In this document: piece by piece, positions 53,599 through 61,816 of the stretch
Position numbering within the stretch: the stretch's first letter is position 1
Layout of the letters: each line of letters begins with the position of its first letter
Origin: Proteobacteria bacterium ST_bin11
GTDB taxonomy: Bacteria > Pseudomonadota > Gammaproteobacteria > Methylococcales > Methylomonadaceae
Reading direction: 5' to 3'
Assembly (NCBI GenBank): GCA_002083615.1
Contig: MSXO01000067.1
Span: 1-64,000 of the forward strand
DNA length: 64,000 nucleotides
The notes under the pieces: model-generated
What the model saw: only the letters and a program-made list of their open reading frames with translations
What the model was told of the DNA's origin: nothing
Database searches by the model: none
Program-made: the position numbers and the translations under genes

Positions 53599-54099
53599 GA
53601 ATCCTCCTATGTTGTTTATTAGGTTGCATGGCCAGGCAAATCGGTTGGTTAGGGGAGCCTTCCGTCAAAAGCGGATACGCCATCGGCATTTCCGGGCAAA
53701 ATCAATCACAAGCTGCGCTTAATTTTGGCGTCAATCCGTGACGCGAGATTTTGCTTTGTGGCAGAAATCTCCTTCACTTTTCACATCAGCAATTTCGATC
53801 AAGTCGCACACAATATTGACTTAGACCTACCGGGCCATGCTGGCGCAAATGGTAAAGAAGTCGACCTATCGGGCGTTACGGAATAATCCACGAATAGCCT
53901 GGGAATTCCGCGAAAAAAGCGCTGGAAGTTTTCCCGGCATCACGCAGCACCTTGCCGCGTAAAAACGGGAAAAGCTCCCATGGTTTCCAAGCATAAAAAT
54001 CGGCATCATGGCAGGGCAAGAAACGCCAGCCATGGACAGCACCGGCTCTGCCGAGGGCGTTTCTTGCTCATCAACATAACAGAGCAGGACACGTAATTA
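53599..54099. promoter_or_regulatory. Divergent mxaF / mxaB intergenic region
   Basis: No gene is seen in these 500 bases. The region must hold the strong mxaF promoter (minus) and the mxaB promoter (plus), but I could not place either with confidence. Notable are AT-rich patches near 53800-53820 and the long inverted repeat at 54016-54067. Confidence 0.45.
54016..54067 (+). promoter_or_regulatory. Long inverted repeat in the mxaB leader
   Basis: GCAAGAAACGCC (54016-54027) and GGCGTTTCTTGC (54056-54067) are perfect 12-base arms with a 28-base loop containing a nested AGCC / GGCT pair. It ends 32 bases before the mxaB start codon. No T-run follows, so it is not a standard terminator; it may be an operator or an RNA control structure. 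Confidence 0.5.
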
Positions 54100-54753
54100 G
54101 TGGCGAATAAAATCAGCGTTTTATTGGTGGATGACCATGCAGTGGTCAGAGCTGGCTATAAGACTTATTTATCATTATCGGAACGGATCGGTGCTGTTTA
54201 CGAAGCTGATAGAGGCGAGACCGCCTGCCAGGTGTATGACAAGCAAACGCCGGATGTGGTGGTGATGGATTTGTCGATGCCCGGTTTGGGCGGCTTGGAA
54301 TCGGTGCGGCGCTTGTTGGTTCGCTATCCAAACTGCAAGATCCTCGTGTTCAGTATCCATAACGAGTTGGTGTATGTTACCAGAGCGATCAAAGCCGGCG
54401 CTAAAGGCTATATCACCAAGAACAACGAGCCGGACACCCTAGTCACAGCTGTCTGCACGCTTGCCGAAGGCGGTACGTATATCGAGCCGGCGTTGGCACA
54501 ACAATTAGCGGTGAATATGGCTATCGGCCAAGACGAGGCTTATAAAGTGAAGTCCTTGTCACCGCGTGAATTCGATATCTTTTGCTTACTAGCCAATGGT
54601 CTCAGTACCCGCGAAGCAGCAGAGAAATTATGTTTGAGCTATAAAACCGTCTGTAATCACAGCACCGCTATCAAGGAAAAATTGAGCGTAAAGACTATGT
54701 CGGAGCTAACCCTATTAGCTAGTCGCCAGGGCATCATTAAAACCAGCGCCTAA
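54100..54753 (+). CDS. mxaB: LuxR/NarL-type response regulator, probable MxaB
   Basis: A 217-residue regulator: receiver with D12/D13, phospho-acceptor in VVMDLSMPGLGG (near 54) and a lysine in GYITKNNEPD, then a LuxR helix-turn-helix (LSPREFDIFCLLANGLSTRE, then KTVCNHSTAIKEKL). The start is GTG 54100. It is divergent from mxaF. In gammaproteobacterial methanotrophs MxaB regulates the switch between calcium and lanthanide dehydrogenases; the assignment here rests on family and position. No cognate kinase is adjacent. Confidence 0.75.
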   Translation: MANKISVLLVDDHAVVRAGYKTYLSLSERIGAVYEADRGETACQVYDKQTPDVVVMDLSMPGLGGLESVRRLLVRYPNCKILVFSIHNELVYVTRAIKAGAKGYITKNNEPDTLVTAVCTLAEGGTYIEPALAQQLAVNMAIGQDEAYKVKSLSPREFDIFCLLANGLSTREAAEKLCLSYKTVCNHSTAIKEKLSVKTMSELTLLASRQGIIKTSA

Positions 54754-54909
54754 GATGTCAATTCTCGACAGTTAATCTAATACCGGCTTTAGTAAACCCC
54801 ATACTTCAAGTAGGGAACCTAATTTTGCCCGAGCCGTGAGTAAGTTCGTTAGTATTTTAAAATACTTCAACCCTTACGCCCGTGAGATCGAGGATCCCGT
54901 ATTAAGGCC

Positions 54910-55992
54910 TTACAAGGCTAAGGCTGCATAGCTATCATGATCTTCGATTGCCGCTGAAACGCGCGCGATTAATTCCAAATTATTTGACTGCTCCATCATG
55001 CCACCTATGGCCAAGGTGATTATCATTGCTTCGAACGGATACACCAAATGAGCGCGGTAACGTTGATAGTAGACCTCTTCGTCAAGCGCATCGACCCCGT
55101 GACTGGCTAAGGTTGCTAGATAAAGTTCCAGCAACTGCTTTTCATGAATACGTCGAGACTCTGGCTTCAGCGATGTTGCTAAAAAATAAGCCAGGTCACT
55201 AATGCCTTCGCCCATTCGCACCAATTGCCAATCCAGTAAGCCGGGCTCGGCTTCCTTCCAGAACAGGTTACCAGGATGGCAGTCATGATGAACCAGCGTC
55301 TGCACACCGGTCGCCAAAAAATTGGTTATTCGTCGGCGATCCGCTGCGTAATGCAGTGCAGGTCGATACAATTTGCTAGGCACCACGCCACCAGCCCGCT
55401 CAAGGCCTCGGCGCATCAAAGGCACTGCGAGCAAGGTTCCCATGAAATTCTCGACGTTATAACTAAAGCCGCTCAACCAGCGGTGCTTTGTAAGTAGATC
55501 AGTGTTTCCCCAGTAGTGGGCATGAAAACCCGCTAACTTTTCCACTACCCGCCTAGCTTGCTCCACCGACAATGCATCGTCGCTAAGCCCAGGGCGGCAA
55601 TCGAGTTCGTCCAAGTCCGTCATTACCAAAGTGGTTCCCCGGCCAAACAAACTTTCAGCGGCTAATATATGTGGCAAATTTACGGGAGAACCTTGAGAAA
55701 GCGAATTATAAAAATTGACTTCCTTATGCAATAAACGCGGTATCGCGGTGATAGCTCTGGATTTAATTGCCAGGGATGGCGTTTTTACAAACCAGCGACT
55801 GGGAACAATGCCAATGGCATCATGTTCAACGATGAGCCGCAAACGCGTCGAGGTGCCAATATTGACGGATTGGACTTCTACCGCACTCACCGCGGCATCG
55901 GCTACATATCGATTGACGATAAGCTCCGCCCATTTCCGGGACAATTGATTCGGGCGATGCACGACAATATTGTTTCTAGAGCCATTCAACAT
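54910..55992 (-). CDS. Aminoglycoside-phosphotransferase/ecdysteroid-kinase-like protein
   Basis: A 360-residue kinase-fold protein. The catalytic loop is VHHDCHPGNLFW (Brenner motif H-x-D-x-x-x-x-N, near 250) and the metal-binding segment LLDWQLVRMGEGISDLAYFL follows. The N-terminal lobe has WFVKTPS, with a lysine that could bind ATP, and HKEVNFYNSL, with the paired glutamate. It probably phosphorylates a small hydroxylated molecule. Antibiotic resistance is not implied, since the family is broad. It stands alone between mxaB and tRNA-Pro. Confidence 0.8.
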   Translation of the reverse strand: MLNGSRNNIVVHRPNQLSRKWAELIVNRYVADAAVSAVEVQSVNIGTSTRLRLIVEHDAIGIVPSRWFVKTPSLAIKSRAITAIPRLLHKEVNFYNSLSQGSPVNLPHILAAESLFGRGTTLVMTDLDELDCRPGLSDDALSVEQARRVVEKLAGFHAHYWGNTDLLTKHRWLSGFSYNVENFMGTLLAVPLMRRGLERAGGVVPSKLYRPALHYAADRRRITNFLATGVQTLVHHDCHPGNLFWKEAEPGLLDWQLVRMGEGISDLAYFLATSLKPESRRIHEKQLLELYLATLASHGVDALDEEVYYQRYRAHLVYPFEAMIITLAIGGMMEQSNNLELIARVSAAIEDHDSYAALAL

Positions 55993-56116
55993 TGGATTAC
56001 ACCAGTCTCAAATATTTTATAAACGAAAGATTAGCCGCCGTATTCATTGAATTAAATTTAATCAAACACTTATTAACGAATTATCAAAATCAGTTTTGAT
56101 TCTTTAGTTTTTAGGC

Positions 56117-56150
56117 AATAAAAACCCGCCAAGTCGATTAACTTGCGGGC
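56117..56150 (-). terminator. Rho-independent terminator after tRNA-Pro
   Basis: Read on the minus strand, CCCGCAAGT ... ACTTGGCGGG forms a stem with one bulge and is followed by TTTTTATT. It lies 35 bases after the tRNA 3' end and closes the long thrS-to-tRNA run. Confidence 0.8.
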
Positions 56151-56184
56151 TAATGAATATTGAATCGTCTATTTCAAAATAAAT

Positions 56185-56263
<79 letters not shown>

Positions 56264-56333
56264 ATTTATCGCTGAATACATGCTTTGGCTTAGCAAAGTA
56301 AGCCGCGCATCATATCATAATATTAGCGAAACG

Positions 56334-56687
56334 CTATTTCAGCAGCTCCAAAATATCTTCCAACTCGCCTATCATCTGATGGATAAGCTGTTTAGTACGT
56401 AAACTGTCTTCCTTGGCACTACCACTAGTCAGATGGGCCCTTGCACCGCCTATGGTATAGCCTTGTTCGTACAACAGAGCGCGAATTTGTCGAATCAACA
56501 GCACATCGTGACGCTGATAATAACGGCGATTACCACGGCGTTTTACCGGACTAAGCTCGGTAAACTCCTGCTCCCAATACCGCAATACATGGGGCTTGAC
56601 AGCGCAAAGATCGCTGACCTCGCCTATCGTAAAATAGCGTTTGGCAGGAATAACCGGCAATTCGTTATTATTACTGGGTTCCAGCAT
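56334..56687 (-). CDS. MerR-family transcriptional regulator
   Basis: A 117-residue protein with an N-terminal winged helix (YFTIGEVSDLCAVKPHVLRY, then WEQEFTELSPVKRRGNRRYY) and a short helical dimer tail. No metal-binding cysteine cluster is present, so it belongs to the small orphan MerR group found after ihfA. It overlaps the ihfA stop by 17 bases. Targets are unknown. Confidence 0.9.
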   Translation of the reverse strand: MLEPSNNNELPVIPAKRYFTIGEVSDLCAVKPHVLRYWEQEFTELSPVKRRGNRRYYQRHDVLLIRQIRALLYEQGYTIGGARAHLTSGSAKEDSLRTKQLIHQMIGELEDILELLK

Positions 56688-56967
56688 ATGCTTCTACTCG
56701 CGCTTTCAGTTTTTGCCCGGTTCTAAAAGTCACAACACGGCGCGGGGTGATGGGAATCTCTTCACCGGTTTTTGGGTTTCTACCTGGCCGACCGCTCTTG
56801 TCGCGCAACTCAAATTTGCCAAAACCGGAAATTTTTACCTGCTCACCGCTCTCCAAACTTTTTTTAATTTCATCAAAAAACAATTCTACGATTTCTTTAG
56901 CTTCTCGCTTGTTTAAACCGAGGTCTTCAAACAATTTCTCTGCAATATCTGCTTTGGTTAATGCCAC
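56671..56967 (-). CDS. ihfA: Integration host factor alpha subunit
   Basis: A 98-residue DNA-bending protein of the HU/IHF family: ALTKADIAEKLFEDLGLNKR, then VKISGFGKFELRDK and GRNPKTGEEIPITPRRVVTF with the Arg-Asn-Pro intercalating arm. GTG 56967 gives the usual MALTK start, with GAGGGAG at good distance. GTG 56973, which overlaps the pheT stop, is the alternative and adds two residues. IHF could assist the sigma-54 promoter of the nitrate operon. Confidence 0.95.
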   Translation of the reverse strand: MALTKADIAEKLFEDLGLNKREAKEIVELFFDEIKKSLESGEQVKISGFGKFELRDKSGRPGRNPKTGEEIPITPRRVVTFRTGQKLKARVEAYAGTQ

Positions 56968-56969
56968 AA

Positions 56970-59345
56970 TCACTCCCTCAATTTTGCATTCAATTTAGAC
57001 GCTAAAGTGTCCAGCACTTTGCGAAATATAGCATCAATTTCCGTGTCGGTAAGAGTTTGTGCAAAATCCTGCAAGACTAAAGCCAACGCGACACTCTTAT
57101 AACCCTCAGCAACGCCTTGTCCGCGATAAATATCGAAGATCGATATTTCGCGTATTGCCGGCTCCCGGCAATCTTCAATAACTCCGATAATTTCAGCAGC
57201 CGTCACGATCTCCTCTACCAACAAAGCCATGTCGCGACGCACCGAAGGGAATTTGGATAAGGCGTTAAATTTAGGCACATTACGCGCCATTATGGCGTCC
57301 TGCTCCAACTCGAACAAATATACCGGGCTATCGAAACCTAATTGCTTCTCTAGCGTCGGGTGCAACATACCCAATAGGCCTAGAGTTTCGCCGGTTTGGT
57401 TTTTAATTTGCGCGGTTTGCCCCGGATGTAACGCCGGATGTTGACAGGCAACGAAATCAGCGTCTATTCCCGCCAGCCCGAGTAACGCTTCGACATCGGC
57501 TTTTACGTCGAAGAAGTCTAGTTTTCTGGTTTTTTCAGCCCACTGTTCGACATTAACTGTCCCCAAGGCCAAACCGGATAATATTTTCCGCTGTTGAATT
57601 TGTCCATCTTGATAGAAAAACCGCAAACCAGCCTCGAACAAACGGACGCGGTTCTGTTGGCGGTTTAAATTGTATAGTGCCGCATTCAATAAACCGCACC
57701 ACAACGTCGTCCGCATCACCGCTAATTCCGAAGATATGGGGTTTTGAATCCGGATAAATTCTTCGTCGGGCGCGACAGCCCGCTGCATTGCCTCATCGAC
57801 AAAACTGTAGGTAATCGCTTCCTGATAACCTCTGTCAACCAAGCAGTCTTGCAATCTTGCTAACGGCAGCAGCCCTTCTGGCGCGCTACCCAGCTCAGAA
57901 CGCATTAGCAGACTACTACTGGGAAGATTGTTGTAGCCGTAGATTCTACCGATTTCTTCCAGCAAATCCTCTTCGATGGCAATATCGAAACGAAAACCTG
58001 GCGGGGTAATTTCCCAACCGTTCTCTACGACTTGGACCTGCATACCTAGCCCCTCAAAAAGCTTATGCACTTCGTCATCACCGAACTGAATACCGAGTAC
58101 TTTGGCTATTCGTTGGCTGCGCAATTTGACCGGGACTCTAGTTGGCAACGCGACAGTGGCAACCACTTCTTGAACAGGTCCTGGGCTTCCGCCAGCAATT
58201 TCCAGAATCAATTGCGTCGCACGCTCGATCGCCCGGCGTTGTAAATTAAAATCCACCCCCCTTTCAAAGCGATGGGATGAATCAGTATGCAAGCCGAATT
58301 GACGCGCCTTACCAGCCACATTGATTGGGGTAAAGAATGCACACTCCAGAAAGATATCGCGTGTTTCGGAAAATACGGCGCTATCCTTACCACCCATCAC
58401 CCCGGCCAAGGCCAAGGCTTGCTTTTGATCAGCAATTACCAAGGCGTCGCCATCCAATTCAATAGTTTGATCATTCAGTAGCGCCAGGGACTCCCCCGCA
58501 CGACTTTGTCTGACCACGACGGGGGCACTGAGCTTATCGGCATCGAAGGCGTGCAAGGGTTGACCCAATTCGATTAAAACGTAGTTGGTAACGTCGACAA
58601 CCGGGCTCAAACTTCTGATACCGCAACGGCGCAGGCGTTCTTGCATCCACAATGGCGTGACGGCAACCGGGTTGATATTTTTAATTAAACGACCCAGATA
58701 AATCGGGCAAGCTTCAGGCGCTTCAACCTTGACTTCCAAGGTTTGTTGATGTGCTGGCTCGATAGCCACATAGGCAACACCAGCGAATGCCTGCTTGTTC
58801 AAAACCGCCACTTCCCTGGCAACGCCTTCGACGCTCAAACAGTCGGCACGATTTGGTGTTAAACCCAGCTCAATGACATTGTCATTTAACTGCAAATAAT
58901 CGCGAATATCAGCACCAACCGGCGCGTCATTCGGCAGTTCCATCAAGCCTTCAGAACTAACCGCCAAGCCAAGTTCTTTTTCCGAACACAGCATTCCGAA
59001 CGAAAACTCGCCCCGTAATTTTGATTCTTTGATTTTGAAGTCGCCGGGTAATACCGCACCGATCAACGCGGCAGGTATTTTTAGCCCTGGTCGCACATTG
59101 CTGGCGCCACAAACGATTTGCAACGACTCGGTTTGACCAATGTTGACTTGGCAAATTCGGAGTTTATCGGCGTTCGGATGCTGCACTGTTGACAGTACTT
59201 CGCCGATTACCACGCCACTGAATTCCGCTGCAACGGGATTAACGGCGTCAACCTCTAGACCGGCCATGGTCAATTGCGTGACCAATTCGGCGGTAGTGAC
59301 AGGCGGATTAACCAGCTCTCTTAACCAGGCTTCACTGACTTGCAT
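56970..59345 (-). CDS. pheT: Phenylalanyl-tRNA synthetase beta subunit
   Basis: A 791-residue subunit of the alpha2beta2 enzyme. It begins MQVSEAWLRELVNPPVTTAE, has the tRNA-binding EMAP-like region (CQVNIGQTESLQIVCGASNV), the B3/B4 editing domain, the B5 domain and a C-terminal FDX-ACB anticodon domain (FPSVRRDMALLVEE ... GYKSVALALVLQD). Length and order match the family. It follows pheS after 15 bases. Confidence 0.98.
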   Translation of the reverse strand: MQVSEAWLRELVNPPVTTAELVTQLTMAGLEVDAVNPVAAEFSGVVIGEVLSTVQHPNADKLRICQVNIGQTESLQIVCGASNVRPGLKIPAALIGAVLPGDFKIKESKLRGEFSFGMLCSEKELGLAVSSEGLMELPNDAPVGADIRDYLQLNDNVIELGLTPNRADCLSVEGVAREVAVLNKQAFAGVAYVAIEPAHQQTLEVKVEAPEACPIYLGRLIKNINPVAVTPLWMQERLRRCGIRSLSPVVDVTNYVLIELGQPLHAFDADKLSAPVVVRQSRAGESLALLNDQTIELDGDALVIADQKQALALAGVMGGKDSAVFSETRDIFLECAFFTPINVAGKARQFGLHTDSSHRFERGVDFNLQRRAIERATQLILEIAGGSPGPVQEVVATVALPTRVPVKLRSQRIAKVLGIQFGDDEVHKLFEGLGMQVQVVENGWEITPPGFRFDIAIEEDLLEEIGRIYGYNNLPSSSLLMRSELGSAPEGLLPLARLQDCLVDRGYQEAITYSFVDEAMQRAVAPDEEFIRIQNPISSELAVMRTTLWCGLLNAALYNLNRQQNRVRLFEAGLRFFYQDGQIQQRKILSGLALGTVNVEQWAEKTRKLDFFDVKADVEALLGLAGIDADFVACQHPALHPGQTAQIKNQTGETLGLLGMLHPTLEKQLGFDSPVYLFELEQDAIMARNVPKFNALSKFPSVRRDMALLVEEIVTAAEIIGVIEDCREPAIREISIFDIYRGQGVAEGYKSVALALVLQDFAQTLTDTEIDAIFRKVLDTLASKLNAKLRE

Positions 59346-59360
59346 ACTTGCTGTCCACCG

Positions 59361-60380
59361 TTACTTAAACTGTTGTAAAAATTTCAGATCGTTTTCGAAA
59401 AACATCCGTAAATCGTTAATCCCGTAGCGCAACATTGCCAAACGTTCGACGCCCATGCCAAACGCAAAGCCGGAATAGACTTGGTTGTCGATGCCGACAG
59501 ATTTGAAAACCTCGGGATGAATCATGCCGCAGCCCATTACTTCCAGCCAACCGGTTTGACTACATACCCGGCAACCTTTGCCTTCGCACATCACGCACTC
59601 AATATCGACTTCGGCTGACGGTTCGGTAAACGGAAAGTACGAGGGGCGAAATCGAACTTGAATATCTTTCTCGAAAAAGGCCCGCAAAAACTCGAACACC
59701 ACACCTTTTAGGTCTGCGAAACTTACATCGGTGTCGACCAAAAAACCCTCCACCTGGTGAAACATCGGTGTGTGGGTCAAATCGGAGTCGCAGCGATACA
59801 CTCTGCCAGGAGCAATTACCTTTAGAGGCGGTTTTTCGGATTCCATCACCCGGATCTGTACTGGCGAAGTATGGGTTCTTAATACCGTGTGGGCATCAAA
59901 ATAAAAGGTATCGTGCATCGCCCGCGCTGGGTGGTGCTCCGGAATATTCAACGCCCCGAAGTTGTGATAGTCATCTTCGATCTCGGGACCTTCCACCACA
60001 TTGAACCCAACACTGGCGAAAATTTTGGCGATGCGCCGCAAGGTAATTGTTACCGGGTGTAAACCGGATACAGTTTGCCCGCGACCAGGCAAAGTTACGT
60101 CAATGCATTCGCTAGCCAAACGAGCAGCCAACTCAGCACTTTCTAAATTCAGTTTGCGAGCGTCTAACGCCTCTTGAAAAGTGTTTTTGGCATCATTGAT
60201 TACTTGACCAGCACTGCGTCGCTGCTCGGGATCCAGACTCCCCAGCTCTTTCATCTGCTGAGTAAATAAACCTTTTTTGCCTAGATAATTGACTCTAACC
60301 TGATCCAGTTGGCTAAGGTCTGCTGAACTTGCAAGCTCTTGTAATGCCTGCGTAACAATATCTTCGATACTAGCCGACAC
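59361..60380 (-). CDS. pheS: Phenylalanyl-tRNA synthetase alpha subunit
   Basis: A 339-residue class II synthetase subunit with an N-terminal coiled coil (residues 1-85), then motif 2 and 3 regions: FDAHTVLRTHTSPVQIRVM, GRVYRCDSDLTHTPMFHQVE, and GFAFGMGVERLAMLRYGI near the end. An unusual cysteine-rich ECVMCEGKGCRVCSQTGW insert (two CxxC pairs) looks like a zinc-binding knuckle. A hairpin array lies upstream at 60431-60477. Confidence 0.98.
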   Translation of the reverse strand: MSASIEDIVTQALQELASSADLSQLDQVRVNYLGKKGLFTQQMKELGSLDPEQRRSAGQVINDAKNTFQEALDARKLNLESAELAARLASECIDVTLPGRGQTVSGLHPVTITLRRIAKIFASVGFNVVEGPEIEDDYHNFGALNIPEHHPARAMHDTFYFDAHTVLRTHTSPVQIRVMESEKPPLKVIAPGRVYRCDSDLTHTPMFHQVEGFLVDTDVSFADLKGVVFEFLRAFFEKDIQVRFRPSYFPFTEPSAEVDIECVMCEGKGCRVCSQTGWLEVMGCGMIHPEVFKSVGIDNQVYSGFAFGMGVERLAMLRYGINDLRMFFENDLKFLQQFK

Positions 60381-60430
60381 AACTCAGCTCACTTTTGTCT
60401 GCAATTGAGGGAAATTCCAAAACGATAGGG

Positions 60431-60477
60431 TTCCGCCAACGAGATGAGGCGGAAAGCTCCCTGCCAAGGGCAGGGAG
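60431..60477 (-). promoter_or_regulatory. Hairpins between rplT and pheS
   Basis: Stem CTCCCTGCC / GGCAGGGAG (60457-60465, 60469-60477) is followed, in minus-strand order, by TTCCGCC / GGCGGAA (60431-60437, 60448-60454). They may form an attenuator controlling pheST. No leader peptide rich in Phe codons was confirmed here, so control is inferred from position only. Confidence 0.45.
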
Positions 60478-60520
60478 TCTAGCGATTAAGCCGCTCTGTA
60501 AGCCAGGCTTAATATTTTCC

Positions 60521-60883
60521 TTACGGTTTGCTTTGGTTCGCTATAGCCACTTTCGCGATCGCGCCGAATGCGTCGATGTCGCGAACAGCCAAGTCAGCCA
60601 ATACTTTGCGGTCTATGGCTACGTTGGCTTTGGTCAAGCCGTTAATTAAGCGGCTATAGGAAATACCGTACAAACGTGCGGCAGCGTTGATACGCACAAT
60701 CCACAGGGCGCGGAATTGGCGTTTTTTCTGTTTACGGTCACGGTAAGCGTATTGACCGGCCTTGATGACCGCTTGCTTAGCAACTCGGTAAACCCGGCTA
60801 CGGGCACCGTAGTAGCCTTTTGCCAGCTTTAAAATCTTTTTGTGTCTCGCTCTAGCGGTGACGCCGCGTTTAACTCTAGCCAT
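60521..60883 (-). CDS. rplT: 50S ribosomal protein L20
   Basis: A 120-residue basic protein starting MARVKRGVTARARHKKILKL, with GYYGARSRVYRVAKQAVIKA and LWIVRINAAARLYGISYSRL, diagnostic of L20. It binds 23S rRNA and represses its own operon in E. coli. It lies 29 bases after rpmI. Confidence 0.99.
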   Translation of the reverse strand: MARVKRGVTARARHKKILKLAKGYYGARSRVYRVAKQAVIKAGQYAYRDRKQKKRQFRALWIVRINAAARLYGISYSRLINGLTKANVAIDRKVLADLAVRDIDAFGAIAKVAIANQSKP

Positions 60884-60912
60884 GTTCTACTCTCTTCAAT
60901 ATCAATGATAAA

Positions 60913-61110
60913 TCAACTGTACGGCAGCATACGCGCAACCAACGGCGTATCCGACGGATGAAGAATGGCTGTTTTACGCAGTTGTCTTTTACGTTTGGTG
61001 GTTTTTTTGGTCAGAATATGACGCTTATGCGATTGCTTGCATTTAAAACCGCCGCTGCCGATTTTCTTGAAGCGCTTACCGGCACCGCTATGGCTTTTCA
61101 TTTTTGGCAT
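60913..61110 (-). CDS. rpmI: 50S ribosomal protein L35
   Basis: A 65-residue basic protein, MPKMKSHSGAGKRFKKIGSG, with KQSHKRHILTKKTTKRKRQL, the standard L35 sequence. It lies between infC and rplT in the conserved order. Confidence 0.99.
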   Translation of the reverse strand: MPKMKSHSGAGKRFKKIGSGGFKCKQSHKRHILTKKTTKRKRQLRKTAILHPSDTPLVARMLPYS

Positions 61111-61211
61111 TTGTTTTCTCCAATGATTAAAAGTAAAGTCCCTGAGATAAAACCCAGTGAGGCAAAATGCTTGGCCCCAGTGAATTTCCGGACACGAGAG
61201 TATCCGCTAGC

Positions 61212-61251
61212 CGATTCGTTCCTGAATCGCGTTGCCGTTTTAAAAAACGGC
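61212..61251 (-). promoter_or_regulatory. Two hairpins between infC and rpmI
   Basis: GCCGTTTT / AAAACGGC (61234-61251) and CGATTC / GAATCG (61212-61229) lie in the 159-base gap before rpmI. In E. coli, L20 represses rpmI-rplT through structured RNA in this place; these stems are candidates for that role. Confidence 0.4.
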
Positions 61252-61269
61252 TAAAACCTTGTGTTTGAG

Positions 61270-61794
61270 CTATTTCTTTTTCTTAGGGCCCATAACCATG
61301 ACCATTTGTCGGCCTTCCAACTTGGGAAACTGCTCGACGATAGCCATCTCTTCCAGATCTGTTTCGATACGTTTCAATAAGTCCATGCCCAACTCGCGAT
61401 GAGTGAGTTCCCGGCCCTTAAAACGCACGGTGATCTTGGTTTTGTCGCCTTCGTTTAGAAATTTAATCAAGCTACGCAGTTTTACCTGGTAATCGCCTTC
61501 TTCAGTACCGGGCCTAAACTTGATTTCCTTGATCTGGATTTGTTTTTGCTTTTTCTTGGCGGCTTGCAGTTTTTTGTTTAACTCAAACTGGTATTTGCCG
61601 AAGTCCATGACTTTACAAACCGGAGGATCGGCGTTGGGCGATATTTCGACCAGATCCATGTTTGCATCGTAGGCGAGCTGTAATGCTTCGTTTATTGAAA
61701 CAACCCCGACTTGTTCACCTTCAGCACCTACCACCCGAACCCGTCTAGCGGTGATTTCGGTATTTAAGCGCGTTGCATCTTTTTTAGAGCTGAT
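61270..61794 (-). CDS. infC: Translation initiation factor IF-3, apparent ATC start
   Basis: A 174-residue factor: RLNTEITARRVRVVGAEGEQ, VEISPNADPPVCKVMDFGKY, FRPGTEEGDYQVKLRSLIKF and a C-terminal MVMGPKKKK. The frame is open back only to a TAG at 61798-61800, and the conserved N-terminus begins before the first GTG at 61734. The only codon in the right place is ATC at 61794, eight bases after GGAGG. infC of E. coli uses AUU, allowing IF-3 to repress its own non-standard start; the same control is expected here. Confidence 0.92.
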   Translation of the reverse strand: MSSKKDATRLNTEITARRVRVVGAEGEQVGVVSINEALQLAYDANMDLVEISPNADPPVCKVMDFGKYQFELNKKLQAAKKKQKQIQIKEIKFRPGTEEGDYQVKLRSLIKFLNEGDKTKITVRFKGRELTHRELGMDLLKRIETDLEEMAIVEQFPKLEGRQMVMVMGPKKKK

Positions 61795-61816
61795 ACCCTA
61801 ATCCTCCAAGTTGTTA

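Noticed and set aside
54910..55992. Antibiotic resistance gene
   Set aside because: The kinase fold fits the broad phosphotransferase family, but nothing ties it to a specific aminoglycoside resistance enzyme.
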